NCBI GenBank assembly: GCA_037176705.1 | Contig: CM073895.1 | Location: 4,856,051 to 4,920,050 of the forward strand | Direction: 5' to 3' | DNA from: Molossus alvarezi | Taxonomy: Eukaryota; Chordata; Mammalia; Chiroptera; Molossidae | DNA length: 64,000 nt | In this document: piece after piece, positions 33,465 through 44,437 of the stretch | Layout of the letters: every line of letters begins with the position of its first letter | Position numbering within the stretch: the stretch's first letter is position 1 | Notes under the pieces: generated by a model | Databases searched by the model: none | Seen by the model: only the letters and a program-made list of their open reading frames with translations | What the model was told of the DNA's origin: nothing | Translations under genes and position numbers: made by a program

Positions 33465-33730
33465 GCGCTGTGATGGTTTCCTGGGGCCGCCACCACCAAG
33501 CACATGCTGAGTGGCTTAACCAGTAGAAATTCTTTGTCTCCGCTCGCTCGGGGCCGAGGGACACCTGATGAAGCAGTCCCGCGCTCTCTCTGGTCCGAGC
33601 GCTGGGATAGTCCCCGCGTCCCGCAGGGGGCCCGTGCCGCGGCGCTCTGGTGCCTCTTCCACACCCACAGTCCATTCATGTGCTCCGTCCTCGGCAGGAC
33701 AGCAGTGTGGCTGTGCACGGCGTGCACCTA
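33465..33730 (-). mobile_element. Possible MaLR-like LTR fragment
   Basis: GATGGTTTCCTGGGGCCGCC, AAGCACATGCTGAGTGGC and TTAACCAGTAGAAATTC resemble the antisense start of the other MaLR copies. Weak. Confidence 0.35.
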
Positions 33731-34490
33731 AGCAACTGCGACACGTTCAGCTGATGATCATTTCCTCTGTCCCTCCCTTGGCCGTGAGCTCCGGGGACGG
33801 TGGGCTATTCAGCGCTACAGGTTGCCGACGGGGGCGCCCAGTAGACTTGTGGACTGGTTTTTAGGGCGTTGCCGTCAGTGAACGTGAAGCAGAGTGCCTG
33901 GCGCTCGGGCCCACGGGCCCCCTTCCGACCCCCAGCGAAGCAGGTGCAGACAAGGTAGGGATCAGCGGGGATGTCTGCAGTGAATGAAGTCGTCCTGAGA
34001 TTTAATGTCTGCCCTCCCAGGCTTAGTGTAATTTAGGGTGAACCCAGGCTCTGAAGAAAGGACTTGTTGTCGACGAGAGCCCAGAGGAGAGGGTAGGGGT
34101 CAGGAGAGGAAAGGGGACGAGATCGCGTGCGCTGGGTTTCCCCGGCGCCCTCATTTCCGTCTGCAGTGCAGCCGCACCCTGTTCTCTTGTCCACAAGCCC
34201 CTGGGGACTCTGAGCCGCTTTGCTTCCCATCAGAGCAGACACTGGATTTCAGGGAGCAGAGTGCCCTTCCTCCTTCCATTCTCTCCCCAGGCCTCACCGC
34301 TCCCCGAGTAGAGTCCCCAGAAAACAACTTCTCTGCTTCCACACATTAACACGGAGAGTTCCCCTTTGGGAAGGGTAAGCCAGGTGTGGCAGTCAGCCTC
34401 TGCCTGCCTGCAAGGCTGCCTCTCCCCCAGGTCACTGTCCTACAAGTCAACCTCAGGGACACGAGAAGATCTGCCAGGTCTCAGGGTACT
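33731..34490. other. Intron, no clear element
   Basis: Unique intron; nothing recognised. Confidence 0.45.
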
Positions 34491-34493
34491 TAC

Positions 34494-34912
34494 TGTCCAT
34501 CCACCCACCCACCCACCCAGCCATCCACCCACCCAGCCATCCACCCACCCAGCCATCCACCCACCCAGCCATCCACTCACTCGCCCACAGAGCCATCCAT
34601 CCACTCATCCATCAACCCATCCACCCATCCATCCATCTATCCATCCATCTATTCGTCCATTCATCCACCCACCCACCCACCCACCCACACACCCATCCAT
34701 CCATCTATCCATCCATTCATCCACCCACCCATCTACCCATCCATCCATCCATCCACACACCCATCCACACACCCATCCATCCATCTATCCATCCATTCAT
34801 CCACCCACCCATCTATCCATCCATCCATCCATCCATCCATCCATCCATCCATCCACACACCCATCCACACACCCATCCACACACCCATCCATCCATCTAT
34901 CCATCCATCCGA
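34494..34912. repeat. (CATC)n/(CACC)n tetranucleotide array
   Basis: About 420 bp of CCAT/CCAC/CTAT tetramers with longer patterns (ACACACCCATCC recurring). It keeps + frames open and creates His/Pro/Ser/Thr-rich pseudo-proteins. Confidence 0.95.
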
Positions 34913-35510
34913 TGCTGATGGAGCCCCTCCTGTGTCCCAGGTGCCATCCCGGGTGATGCGGATCCAGGAGCGGACAGGATTAGTTTCTGTGTTTAAGGTC
35001 AGCATGGAGTCCCGTGGTGGTATACAGGGCGGCCGCTCACCGATCCCAGGTACCTTCCTGGAGTCAGTGACATCTCAGTTGAGATCCCAAGAGGAGCAGG
35101 AATTAGCAGGCCAGTGGGAAGGACAGGAGGGTGAAGGGCGTTTCCGTAGGGAATGCACTGGCAGCTCTAGAGGCAGGAGAATGAGCCTGGGCTGACTGAG
35201 GATGTGGGGTTCAGTAGGGCCACAGAGTAGGGTTCGAGGGGGCTGAGGTGGAGAGAACAGGCCAGGTGAGGAACCAGCTCTGACCCAAAGCCAGGGCACC
35301 GGGCAGAGGCTCAGACGGTCCTTCCTCCACCTTCCCTCCGTAGCCCAGCGATCCCGCAGACACTGGACGATGCCTTCCTGCCCTCTGAGATGACCTCTGC
35401 CTGAGGGCCCTGGAGGAGATTTCCCTGCTCTCTCTCCCAGCCCCCTCGATTTGAAGCCGCCGTCCTCTGCTCGGGAAGCTCATGTCACGGAGTGGTGTCT
35501 AATTCTGAAC
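34913..35510. other. Intron, no clear element
   Basis: Purine-richer unique intron; nothing recognised. Confidence 0.45.
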
Positions 35511-35514
35511 TCTG

Positions 35515-35765
35515 CAAACTTGAGAGATTAAATAATGGATTTTGTGATCTGCCGAGCTTTTTCCTGGATAGAATGATAAGATGTCAATTGGAAAAATTTA
35601 AATATTGATGAGCCTTAACTTTTGTATTGATTGGGCAGTGACATATTTTGAATAATGATTCACATTAAAAATACAGGGATATTCATATTGATCATGCAGT
35701 ATCTGGCTGTATTAAAATAATCGAGTAAGCCTTAGAACTCAGGATGCTTTAAAAATTTTGCTTCT
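35515..35765. other. AT-rich island with ATTGAT motifs
   Basis: About 250 bp AT-rich block. ATTGAT, the ONECUT-type core, occurs at 35604-35609, 35626-35631 (as GTATTGATTGGG) and 35687-35692, with TAAT motifs between. No repeat known to me. Candidate conserved element by composition only. Confidence 0.4.
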
Positions 35766-37079
35766 CCTAAGAGCTGAAGATCAACCAATGCATAACTTGC
35801 AAAAAAATATTTGCAGTGCCTACATCTGCCTGTCTGCACTCCTCTGTTCCCCTGCAGGACTGCTGCTCTTTGCGGGGTGCGGGGGGGTGCGGGGACAGTC
35901 AAGGTCTCAAGGACAGGCGACTTTTTGTAATTGGAAGCCAGTGGATGTGGGGAACCCCGGGAATTCTCTGACTGTTCAGCTTTTCCTGGGTGCCTCTGGC
36001 TCTGGGGTGAAGGGAAGGCCAGAGGGAGTTTGGGGGCTGCTTTGCTTTTCATTTTTGTTGAGCTTGAAACTGCCGCACTGGGACCTGAGACAGGTCTTCA
36101 GTTGCTGAACCCAGCGGGAACTTGGCTCCCACTCCCTGACCTCACCTTTGCCCTTCTTGTGGGGACTGCACCATGGTGTCCCGAAGGGTCCAGCCTGTCT
36201 TTTTGCCTGATTTTCTTTGCGTGTGGCTATTGATCTTCTCTCAGGACTCTCACAAGGCTCAAGAATCAAGCATTTAACAGAAAAGAACGACACTAGGCCT
36301 CCCCCTTGTCCCCAGGAGACACATTCCAAGACCCGCAGTGGGTGCCTGAAACCATGTTCATTCATTCTCCGTGTGTCATTCATTTCTCCAGCACATACCC
36401 ATTGAACTTCAACTCAGTGCCAAGCAGGTACCTCACCCGTATCTATGGAACTTGCAGCCTAGGAGGAGAGATGGACATAATGACACAGGTGGTTTACGGA
36501 GGACTCGATCCCAGGGATGGCAGAGGTGACAGAGGAGACATGCCAGGGGTGGAGCCTGGTCTGGGTTAGTGTGCAGGAAAGAGTTGACCCAACCGCCTAC
36601 TGGTTGTCCTCAGAAAGGCCTGCTTGGCCCTTGGCTGGTGTCTGGGAACTTGGTTGGTAAACAGTTCTCTATTCCGATATAAAGCATTTTCATAAACAGT
36701 TCTCAACTGTCTGTACAAACAGTGTTTTATGCTGACTTCCTTCTTGGAGTCTGGAATATTGATACGTGTTAAGCAGAGAATGTCTAGGTGACCAGCTGCT
36801 GATAAAAGCCCAGGGTGCAGGGCTAGTGAGCTTCCTGGCGGACATCACCCTGAAGTGCCGTCACAGCCTGTTGCTAGAGGAGTCAAGTGTGTTCTGTGGG
36901 ACTCCTCTGGGAGGAGCCCTTGGAAGCTTTGCCTGGTTTCTCCCCGACTTCACCTCATGCACCTTTTTGCCCTTTTTCTGATGTTACGCCATATTTTTCT
37001 GCTTTAATAACGCTTAGCCTTGAGTATGACCATATGTTGGGTCCTGTGGGTCCCCAAACCTGGGGGTGGTCTTGGAGTC
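35766..37079. other. Intron, transition to AT-rich DNA
   Basis: From about 36.5 kb CpG and GC content fall. A short ancient-repeat resemblance at 36385-36490 is not assigned. No gene. Confidence 0.45.
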
Positions 37080-37345
37080 CCCTAACATAGAGAGTCAGGG
37101 AAGACCTCCTGCCTGAGAAGATGACATTGAGCTAAGACCTTAAGGAACAGTAGGTGTGAGAAAGTGTGCTGAAAGGACCCTGGGTAAACCCAAGAGCTTG
37201 TGCAAAGGCCCTGAGGTAGGAAATGAAACAGGTTAGAGTGGATAAAGGTGTTGCCTGGAGGGCACAGCACAAGATGGGCCCAGAGAAGTATAAAATTCTA
37301 GATTACACTGGGACTTTTAGCCACATTAAATAATTTGAACTTTAT
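37080..37345 (+). mobile_element. Ancient mammalian repeat, family unnamed
   Basis: GTCAGGGAAGACCTCCTGCC, TGAGCTAAGACCTTAAGG, GTGCAAAGGCCCTGAGG and TAATTTGAACTTTATTTC follow a very common old repeat wording I recognise but cannot name reliably. Confidence 0.45.
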
Positions 37346-37734
37346 TTCTAAAACGAAATAGAAAGGACTAGACCTACTTTTAAAAATGAAGAAAGTAAGG
37401 TTCCTTGCCTGGCCTCCCCCAGCTAGAATGTGACAGAGCTTGCCATGGGTTTAGGTCTGTTTGGCTTCTTGGAAGCCTCAGTTGTTTCTACCAGATCCTT
37501 GGTACAGACGAGGACAGGACTTGAGCCTTTCTGAGAAAGTTGATCTAGGACATTCAAGCCAGGTTGCTGTTCTCTCCCCTTTTCCTCTGGGTCTGCTGTC
37601 TCTGTAGGGCTCACTACTCTGAGAGAGCAGTCACTGTTGGGGGTGCAGTGGGAGAGTCTTGTGACCAAGAGTCCTATCCCCGATGTGACAGGGTGTCTGC
37701 TGGGACCCCGACTGTGTGAGGCTTTGCTTCCAGA

Positions 37735-37806
37735 AATGTACTTAGTTCATTTTTTACCCCAGCTTTTGTATCTGTAAAATGGGGATGATAATAATGCTTA
37801 ATAAAT
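37735..37806 (+). mobile_element. MIR fragment
   Basis: GTATCTGTAAAATGGGGATG then ATAATAATGCTTAATAAATAGG, the MIR 3' core. Confidence 0.6.
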
Positions 37807-37807
37807 A

Positions 37808-38104
37808 GGCTTGCTCATTTATAGTTCTTTTGATGTATAATTGATGTACACTAAACAGTACATGTTTAAAGTGTACAATTTGATGAGTTTTGACACATTT
37901 ATACACCCATGAAACCATGACCACAATCATTATAATGAACATATTCAACATTCAGAAAGTTTCCTGTGCCCTTTCATAATCCATCTCTCTTGCCCCCTTC
38001 CCATCTCTAGACAAACATTCATTCTCTGTCACTATAGATTCATTTGAATTTTCTGTAAATTGTATCATACAATATGTACTCTTTTTAGACCTGGCTTCTT
38101 ATAT
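37808..38104 (-). mobile_element. L1 3'-end fragment, antisense
   Basis: TGATGTATAATTGATGTACAC, AAAGTGTACAATTTGATGAG, TTTGACACATTTATACACCC and AACCATGACCACAATCATTA are the antisense 3' end of an old L1. Confidence 0.78.
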
Positions 38105-39112
38105 GCAACATAGTTGAATCCTAAAAACTTGCTAAATTCACTTGTTAGTTCTGGTAACTTTTTAGTTGACTCCATAGAATTTTCTACCTAAACAACCATG
38201 TCATTGATGAATAAAGGCAGCTTTTTTTTTTTTTTTTTTTTTTACTTTTCAATATGTATGCTTTTAATTTCTTTTTCTTACCTTATTGCAATGGCTGGGA
38301 TGTTCAATACAATATAGAAAAGAAATAGTGAAGCAGAAATCCTTGCTTTATTCCTGATATTAGGTGGGGGAACATTCAGTCTTCTACCATTAAGTGTGAT
38401 GTTAACTGTAGGTTTTGTTTTTTATAGATGTTTTTAATCAGGTTGAGGAAGTTCCCTTGTATTTCTAGTTTGTTGAGAGTATTTTTGGGGAGTGGACTGA
38501 CTTTTAATTTTGACATTATCACAAACTCTCAAGAAGTAAAAATAGCACAGAGAGATTCCCTGTATCCTTTACCCAACTTCACCCAGTGATGACATATTAT
38601 ACAACTGTAGGATGTTATCAAACTAGGATATTGAAATTGGCACAATACTATTAGCTGGACTACAGAACTTACTTGTATTTCTGCTGTGAGTTTTTATCAT
38701 GAATGGATGTGTGATTTTGTCAACTGCTTTTTCTGTATCTATTGAGATGGTCATATAATTTTTCTTTAGTCTGTTACCAGAGCTAATTACCTTAGTTGCT
38801 TTTTTGACTTAAACCAACCTTTCATCTGGCTATAATGTATTCTTCTTTTTATATATAGCTAGATTTGATTTGCTCATATTTTTTAAGGATTTAGCAAGTA
38901 TGTTTGGAAGGATCTTGGCCTATGGTTATCTTTTCTTAAAATGTCTTTGTCTGGTTTTAGTGTTATAATGTTTGATTCATAGAATTAATTGGGAAATGTT
39001 CTCTGTTCCATATTCTGGAAGAGTTTGTGTTCAGTTTGTATTATTTTTTCTTTAAATGTTTGGTATATTCATCAGTGGAGTCATCTGGGCCTGGAATTAT
39101 CTTTGTGGATAA
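38105..39112 (-). mobile_element. L1 ORF2 remnant, antisense
   Basis: Antisense reverse-transcriptase coding DNA: TTTCTTTTTCTTACCTTATTGC, ATTCAGTCTTCTACCATTAAG, GGTTGAGGAAGTTCCC and CTATTGAGATGGTCATATAA. The catalytic (Y/F)ADD region, near 38201-38210, is degraded and the frame is broken by many indels, so it is dead. A T-run at 38222-38243 is an expansion inside it. Confidence 0.82.
38500..38690 (-). mobile_element. Second L1 3' fragment nested in L1
   Basis: TGACATTATCACAAACTCTC, AGAAGTAAAAATAGCACAG and ATTGGCACAATACTATTAGC belong to an L1 3' region and interrupt ORF2 wording that resumes near 38690 (TTTTTATCATGAATGGATG). Confidence 0.6.
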
Positions 39113-39360
39113 GTTTTTTTTTTAATCCTTACCTGAGGACATTTTTGCATTTATCTTCAAATAGAGCGGGGGGGGGGGGGGGTGAGGGAAGAGAGAGAGA
39201 GAAACATGGATGTGAGAGAGACACATCGAGTGGCTGCCACCCACACAACCCCTTGGGGCCGGGACAAACTGCAACCAAAGTACGTGCCCTTAGCAGGAAC
39301 CGAACCTGGGATTCTGGTCCATGGGCTGACATTCTAACCGCTGAGCCAAATTGGCCAGGG
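39113..39360 (-). mobile_element. VES SINE in L1 (first of a pair)
   Basis: Tail TTTAATCCTTACCTGAGGAC, a G-run of about 15 at 39168-39182 in place of the usual GTGGGAGG, head CTGAGCCAAATTGGCCAGGG. Confidence 0.88.
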
Positions 39361-39374
39361 CTCATTTAATTTTT

Positions 39375-39626
39375 TTTTTTTTTATCCTCACCCAAGGACA
39401 TTTTTTCATTTTTTTGTTCAGGTAGAGTGGGAGGGAGAGAGAGGAAGAGAGAGAGAGAGAGAGAAACATCGACGTGAAAGGGACACATCGAGTGGCTGCC
39501 ACCCGCACCACCCAACCAGGGCCGGGGACCAACTGCAACCGAGGTACGTGCCCTTAGCGGGAACTGAACCCGGGTCTCTCCGGACTGCAGGCCGAGGCTC
39601 TAACCGCTGAGCCAAACCGGCCAGGG
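39375..39626 (-). mobile_element. VES SINE in L1 (second of a pair)
   Basis: Tail TTATCCTCACCCAAGGACA, head CTGAGCCAAACCGGCCAGGG. The flank CTCATTTAATTTTT is present at 39361-39374 and 39627-39640, a target-site duplication at the head end of the first copy. Confidence 0.9.
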
Positions 39627-39960
39627 CTCATTTAATTTTTTTAATAGGTAAAGTTCTATTCAGGATATCTGTTTATGGGTGAACTTTGATACTTTGCTTT
39701 TTTTAAGGAATTATCCATTTCATCTAAATTGTCAAATTTATTGCCATAATATTCCCTTATTCTACGTTTAATGTAGGACCTGGAGTTATAGCCGCTCTCT
39801 CACTCCTGGCTTTGGTGATTTGTGTCTTCTTTCTCTTTTCCTGATCAGTTTGTCTAGGGGTTTATCAGTTTTATCGATCTTCTCGAAGAGCCATTGATTT
39901 TCCGTCGGCATCACTGTCTCTGTCAGCGTCTGAGAACTTGTTTCATGTATTATGTCCTTT
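39627..39960 (-). mobile_element. L1 ORF2 remnant, antisense (continued)
   Basis: Resumes the same L1 after two SINEs: AAAGTTCTATTCAGGATATC, TGATTTGTGTCTTCTTTCTC, TAGGGGTTTATCAGTTTTATCG, GAGCCATTGATTTTCC. Confidence 0.8.
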
Positions 39961-39976
39961 AAAAAAGTTGTTTAAG

Positions 39977-40213
39977 CCCTGGCTGGTTTGGCTCAGCGGT
40001 TAGAGCATCAGCCTCCGGACCAAAGAGTCACGGGTTCGATTCCAGTCACGGGCTCGTACCTCAGTTGCGGTTCATCCCTGGCCCTGGTCGGGGTCGTGCA
40101 GGAGGCAAACAATCAATGCGTCCCTCTTGCATCGATGTTTCTCTCTCCCTCCCTCCCTCCCTCCTACTCTATCTGAAAATCAATGGAAAAATATCCTCAG
40201 GTGAGAATTAAAA
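39977..40213 (+). mobile_element. VES SINE, sense
   Basis: Head CCCTGGCTGGTTTGGCTCAG, B-box GGTTCGATTCC, tail AAATATCCTCAGGTGAGAATT plus A-run. Target-site duplication AAAAAAGTTGTTTAAG (39961-39976) and AAAAAAGTTGTCTAAG (40214-40229). Confidence 0.93.
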
Positions 40214-40639
40214 AAAAAAGTTGTCTAAGATGGAAGGGTGAACCCAGCCCTGTCGCTTCATCGTGGTGGACAGCAGGCGTGGTCAGCAGTTTTCAGGGTG
40301 TGGTGTTCTGATGCGACCCTTCTGGAGCACTGTGGCTCTCCCAGGAGGACCATTGTCCCTGAGTGGATGGACACGGGGAGGTGCCCCTCCGTCCCTCTGG
40401 GAGCTGGGTTTCTCTCCCACCCTCGTGGCATCTCAGGACCCGGAGGCAGGGTCGGTGTGTCCCCGGCACCTCGTTCTGCCCCAACCCACTGTCATCTCAC
40501 CTTCCTCTCCCTTGATGCTCATGCGTCCGAGGTCCTGCCATCCAGTGTCCTTTCTTCTTGCCGTGAACAGATTCCCCGAGTCGCCCTCTCTCGCCCCTGA
40601 GTATTTTAGCACCTGATTCATGGTCCCTTTCCAACACCA

Positions 40640-42400
40640 CAGCGGTCACAGACCTTGGTGATTTCAATGTCCACGTAGAGAGCTTTTCAAAACCCAGGCG
40701 TGTCGGTCACAGTAAGTCCTGCTCTCTGAAGGTGCGTGCCAACCCCGAAACTGCAGAAGCTTAACCCAGCCAAAGAGTACTTCTCCCCGGCCAGCACACA
40801 CCTCCCTGGTACTCACCTGGAAAATCCACCTTTGTACCTTCTGAGGCTCACGGCCAAGCAGCCCGGTGTGACTAGAGGAACAGACAGGCCAGCGCCAACT
40901 GGTTCCATTTTAGATGCACAACCCCTCCCGTGCCCCGTGCCACCCGGAGGTCCGCACAGCACTGTGTTCGCACCTGCCACGCGATGTGCTTCTCTCTCAA
41001 CGGCGCCCCCTCGGCTGCTGGGTCTCAGCCCCAGCCTTGGCTGCCTCTTTCACCAAGAGGACAGACTGGATCCGAAGGAGCGTCTGCCTGTGCCCCGTCT
41101 GTGTCCCTGCCCGCCTGTGTCTGCAGCCACGCAGGCAGCCTCCCTCCTGGGCCTGGGGACAGCCCGGCTGCACTGCTCACCGGCCAGAGTGCTGGACCCT
41201 GTTCCTCTCACCTGCTCAAGCACACCGCTCCCGCCACGGCTCTCTCTCCACCCGAGTTTCCCCTCCCTGTTGGAACATCCCTACCACCGTGAACAGTCAG
41301 TGGCACGTCCCATCTTTTCATTAAGCTGAGCCCTGCCCGCCTCGGCTTCCCTCTGCACCCCAACTCGGACGTTGCGTCATCCACTCTGTCCTGGTCTCCT
41401 CCGTCTCTCTTGGACCCCGCCAGGCGTTTTGTCTGCTTCCCTCCACGGGAAAAGCTCTTGGGAAGGACACCAAGTCCAAGACCCTGAGTCTCCATCCTCA
41501 CCTCGCGGTCAGCCCCCCTCGCGGACCACGCTTTTCCACCTCGCTCTTTCTGCTGCTGCCCAGTGTCCCGGGAGCATCTCCTGACCCAGCCCCTCGGCGC
41601 TGGAGCGGCCAGGGCTCACAGGCATCACACCCTCTGCTCAGAAGCTCCTGGAGACCGCCTCCGGGCCCTTCCACGCACGTACCCACTGAATGCTGGTGAC
41701 CCCAAATCTGTCGTTCCAGCCCTGATCCTCCCATGAACATCAGGCTCCTCTGTCCGCTTGGATTTCAAATAGGCATCTCCCACTTAACACGTTTAAAACA
41801 AGACTTGACTTATCGCCTCCTAAGATGCCCGTACCCCAAGCTTGCCCATCTCGGGCAGCGACGACTCCAGCCCCAACACCTACAAGTCGCCCTTGACTTC
41901 TTTTCCAGTGTCGTCGAATCCAGCAGCAGATCCTGTGGGCTCTGCCCTCAGGGTGGATGCAGAAGCCGCCGACGTCTCCCAAACCCTCACTGCTGTCGCC
42001 TGTAGCACCCGCCCCTTCGTCCTCTGTCAGGATAGCCCCTCATTCAGCCTGTACCCCATGGCTCAGAGGCCCCAGTGGCTCCCGTCTGACAAAGACCACA
42101 CCGTCCTGTGGACCTGGTTTGTGCCACCTGTGACCTCCTGTCCTGCTTGTCTGCTCTGCTCCGGCCACGTGGTGCCAGAACGCCAGGCGTCCTCCTGCTC
42201 CGAGCTTGCGCACTTCTATCGCCTCTGCTCTCTCCCCACGTGTCCTCGTGGCTCCTTCCTTCACGTGGCTCCTTCCTTCACGTGGCTCCTCCAGTGTCCC
42301 TCGAGGACGCTGTGCTCGACCGCCCTTCCTGAAACAGCATCCCCTTCATTCTCCTTCCTCTCCCGTCGCAGGGCCGTATATTCGTTCCTTTCTGTGGCCC
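40640..42400 (+). mobile_element. Long L2 LINE remnant, sense
   Basis: Positions 40650-40680 translate to LGDFNVHV, the GDFN endonuclease motif of CR1/L2 LINEs. Downstream 41745-42060 carries the L2 wording CTTGGATTTCAAATAGGCATC, CACTTAACACGTTTAAAAC, CAGCAGATCCTGTGGGCTC and TGCCCTCAGGGTGGATGC. Many indels; no intact ORF. The middle (40750-41700) is assigned by position only. A 17-bp unit repeats 2.6 times at 42247-42290. Confidence 0.58.
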
Positions 42401-42748
42401 CTTGTAGAATGGGGGGGTGGGCAGTCTGACCCCCCGCTCACCGCCCTGCCCCTCGGCACGCAGAGAAGTGTGCAGTGTGTTGCCAGGGCTCAGCAAAGCT
42501 TTTAGAATGAACACATTTTGTCCCGTGTCCGTATTAATGAGCATAAAGATCCCTGCCCTTCTTTTAATATTCATCCAAATTTCAGACATTAAATGTAACT
42601 GAAGAGAATACATCACTTAAAATGTGAACGTGCGTCTCTATCACTGATAACTACCACAAAAACGTGTGCTGGTTCTTACAGGTTCAAACTGTACAGAAAT
42701 GCATAGAGTGAGCGATGGGCTCGTCCACGTTTTCTTCCATCCCTCTGC
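42401..42748. other. Intron, no clear element
   Basis: Short AT-richer unique stretch (42505-42610); nothing recognised. Confidence 0.4.
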
Positions 42749-42764
42749 CCATCACACTTCATTT

Positions 42765-43004
42765 CATTTTGTTTTGTTTTTTAGAGACAGTGGAAGGGAG
42801 AGGGGAGGAGGAGGAGAGACAGAGAGGGAGAGAGAAACACTGATGTGAGAGAGACACATTGATTGGTTGCCTCCCACATGGACCCCGGCCAAGGCTGGGG
42901 ATCCAACACGCAACCCAGGTATGTGCCCTTGACTGGGAATCGAACCTGTGACCCTCTGGTGCTCGGGCCAACGCTTGAACCACTGAACCACGCCCACCAG
43001 AGCC
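42765..43004 (-). mobile_element. VES SINE
   Basis: Tail-side TTTTGTTTTTTAGAGACAG, interior TTGATTGGTTGCCTCCCACATG, head CACTGAACCACGCCCACCAG. Imperfect target-site duplication CCATCACACTT (42749-42759) and CCGTCACACTT (43005-43015). Confidence 0.88.
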
Positions 43005-43161
43005 CCGTCACACTTTCTACAGTTGTCCCCTCTGTGGACAGTTTGTGTACACCATTTCTCTGTAGATAATATGCACACACACACATGTTTAAAAAATAGT
43101 AGCTCGTTCTGTAGTACATAGATCACTTTTTCACTTAAAAATATACCAAAGATATTTTTCT

Positions 43162-43374
43162 TTAAAATTATTTTTTCTTTATTGATTTTTAGAGAGAGAG
43201 GAAGGGAGAGAGAGAGAGAGAGAGAAACATCAATGAGAGAGAACATCGATTGGCCGCCTCCTGCACGCCCCCCACTGGGATCGGGTCCACAACCTGGGCA
43301 TGTGCCCTGACCGGGAATCGAACCTCCTGGCGCGTGGGTCGACGCTCAGCCACTGAGCCACACCGGCCGGGCCC
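43162..43374 (-). mobile_element. VES SINE, Tail-B subtype
   Basis: Tail TTTCTTTATTGATTTTTAGAG, head CTGAGCCACACCGGCCGGGC. A deletion just before GGCGCGTGGGTCG removes part of the B-box neighbourhood. Target-site duplication AAGATATTTTTCT / AACATATTTTTCT at 43149-43161 and 43375-43387. Confidence 0.9.
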
Positions 43375-43677
43375 AACATATTTTTCTATGCTGGGACGTC
43401 TTGATCTTCTATGACTGACACCTGGAGAATGTTTGACACTCTCCCCTCTTCCTCGGGGCCGGGCCCCTCCCTGGAGAGCCAGGGTTCTGAGTGTGACATT
43501 TCCTGCTTCAGAACTTTCCTTTCTGCCACTTTCCCCGTCACTCTTCTGCTGGCGTCTCTCTGCCGGAAGCCGGACTGCCTACTTTTCTGACTCATTAGCG
43601 CGCACGTTTCTCTGGAACCCGGCAGTGTGCGTCTTTGCGGTTTTGTATCTTCCACAGTTGTGGACTCAGCACATGCT

Positions 43678-43687
43678 CGATGGACGG

Positions 43688-43720
<33 letters not shown>

Positions 43721-43732
43721 CGGACAGATAGG
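43678..43732. repeat. (GGATGGAC)n simple repeat
   Basis: Short GATGGACG/GATG tetramer-octamer repeat, about 55 bp. Confidence 0.85.
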
Positions 43733-43888
43733 TGACCAATGGGAGAAGCTCTTGCGCGTTCTCCCCCGGCTACGTGCACTTCCACGCGCGTCACAGCTCA
43801 GACTGGGCAGGCTTGCTGGCTGGGTGTGAGCTTTCTCACTTCAGCCCGTCAGGTGAAGTGCTGGCCCTTCTGAAACAAATAGTAGCAG

Positions 43889-44123
43889 CCCTGGCTGGTT
43901 TGTCTCAGAGCGTCAGCCTGCGGACCAGAGAGTCCCGGGTTCGATTCCAGCCAAGGGCACGTATCTCGGTTTGTCCCTGGCCCCGGTTGGGGTCGTGCGG
44001 GTGGCAACCCGTCGATATGTCTCTCTCACATCGATGTTTCTCTCTCTCTCTCCCACTCTGTCTGAAAATAAAAGTAAAAATATCCTCGGGTGAGGTTTAA
44101 CAAAACAAACAAAAACAAACAAA
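43889..44123 (+). mobile_element. VES SINE, sense
   Basis: Head CCCTGGCTGGTTTGTCTCAG with a short deletion in the A-box region, B-box GGTTCGATTCC, tail AAAATATCCTCGGGTGAGG, then a (CAAAA)n end. Perfect 16-bp duplication AAACAAATAGTAGCAG at 43873-43888 and 44124-44139. Confidence 0.93.
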
Positions 44124-44164
44124 AAACAAATAGTAGCAGGAACAATGAACAACAATAAAAGTTC

Positions 44165-44395
44165 CAGTTACCACTTACTGAGTGCCGACTCCTATGGACA
44201 CTGTGCTTTATATACATTGTCTTCTTTAATTTTTCAACAGTGTGTATAAATTAGACGCTGTGATTATTTTCATTTTGTAGAGCAGGCTCAGAGAGGTGAA
44301 GTAACTTGCTCAAGAATGCATAGCTAGTTAATGACAAAGCCAAGACCAAACCAGGGCTGCCTGATTCGGAGCCCAGCTTCTCTGATGGAGAACCA
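44165..44395 (-). mobile_element. MIR SINE
   Basis: CACTTACTGAGTGCCGACTC, TTTCATTTTGTAGAGCAGGC, AGAGGTGAAGTAACTTGCTC, GCATAGCTAGTTAATGACA and GGGCTGCCTGATTCGGAGCC give a long minus-strand MIR. Confidence 0.8.
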
Positions 44396-44437
44396 GGTTT
44401 TATGTGGGATTGTTTCTCCTTGTTGGAACTGATGCAT

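Noticed and set aside
32576..33526. 316-codon open frame on the + strand
   Set aside because: Low-information composition, overlapping frames on both strands also open, no domain recognised.
34366..35195. His/Pro/Ser/Thr repeat proteins of 196 and 269 residues
   Set aside because: They are translations of the CATC/CACC tetranucleotide array.
40736..41329. 197-codon open frame
   Set aside because: Lies in an eroded L2 remnant and carries no intact LINE protein.
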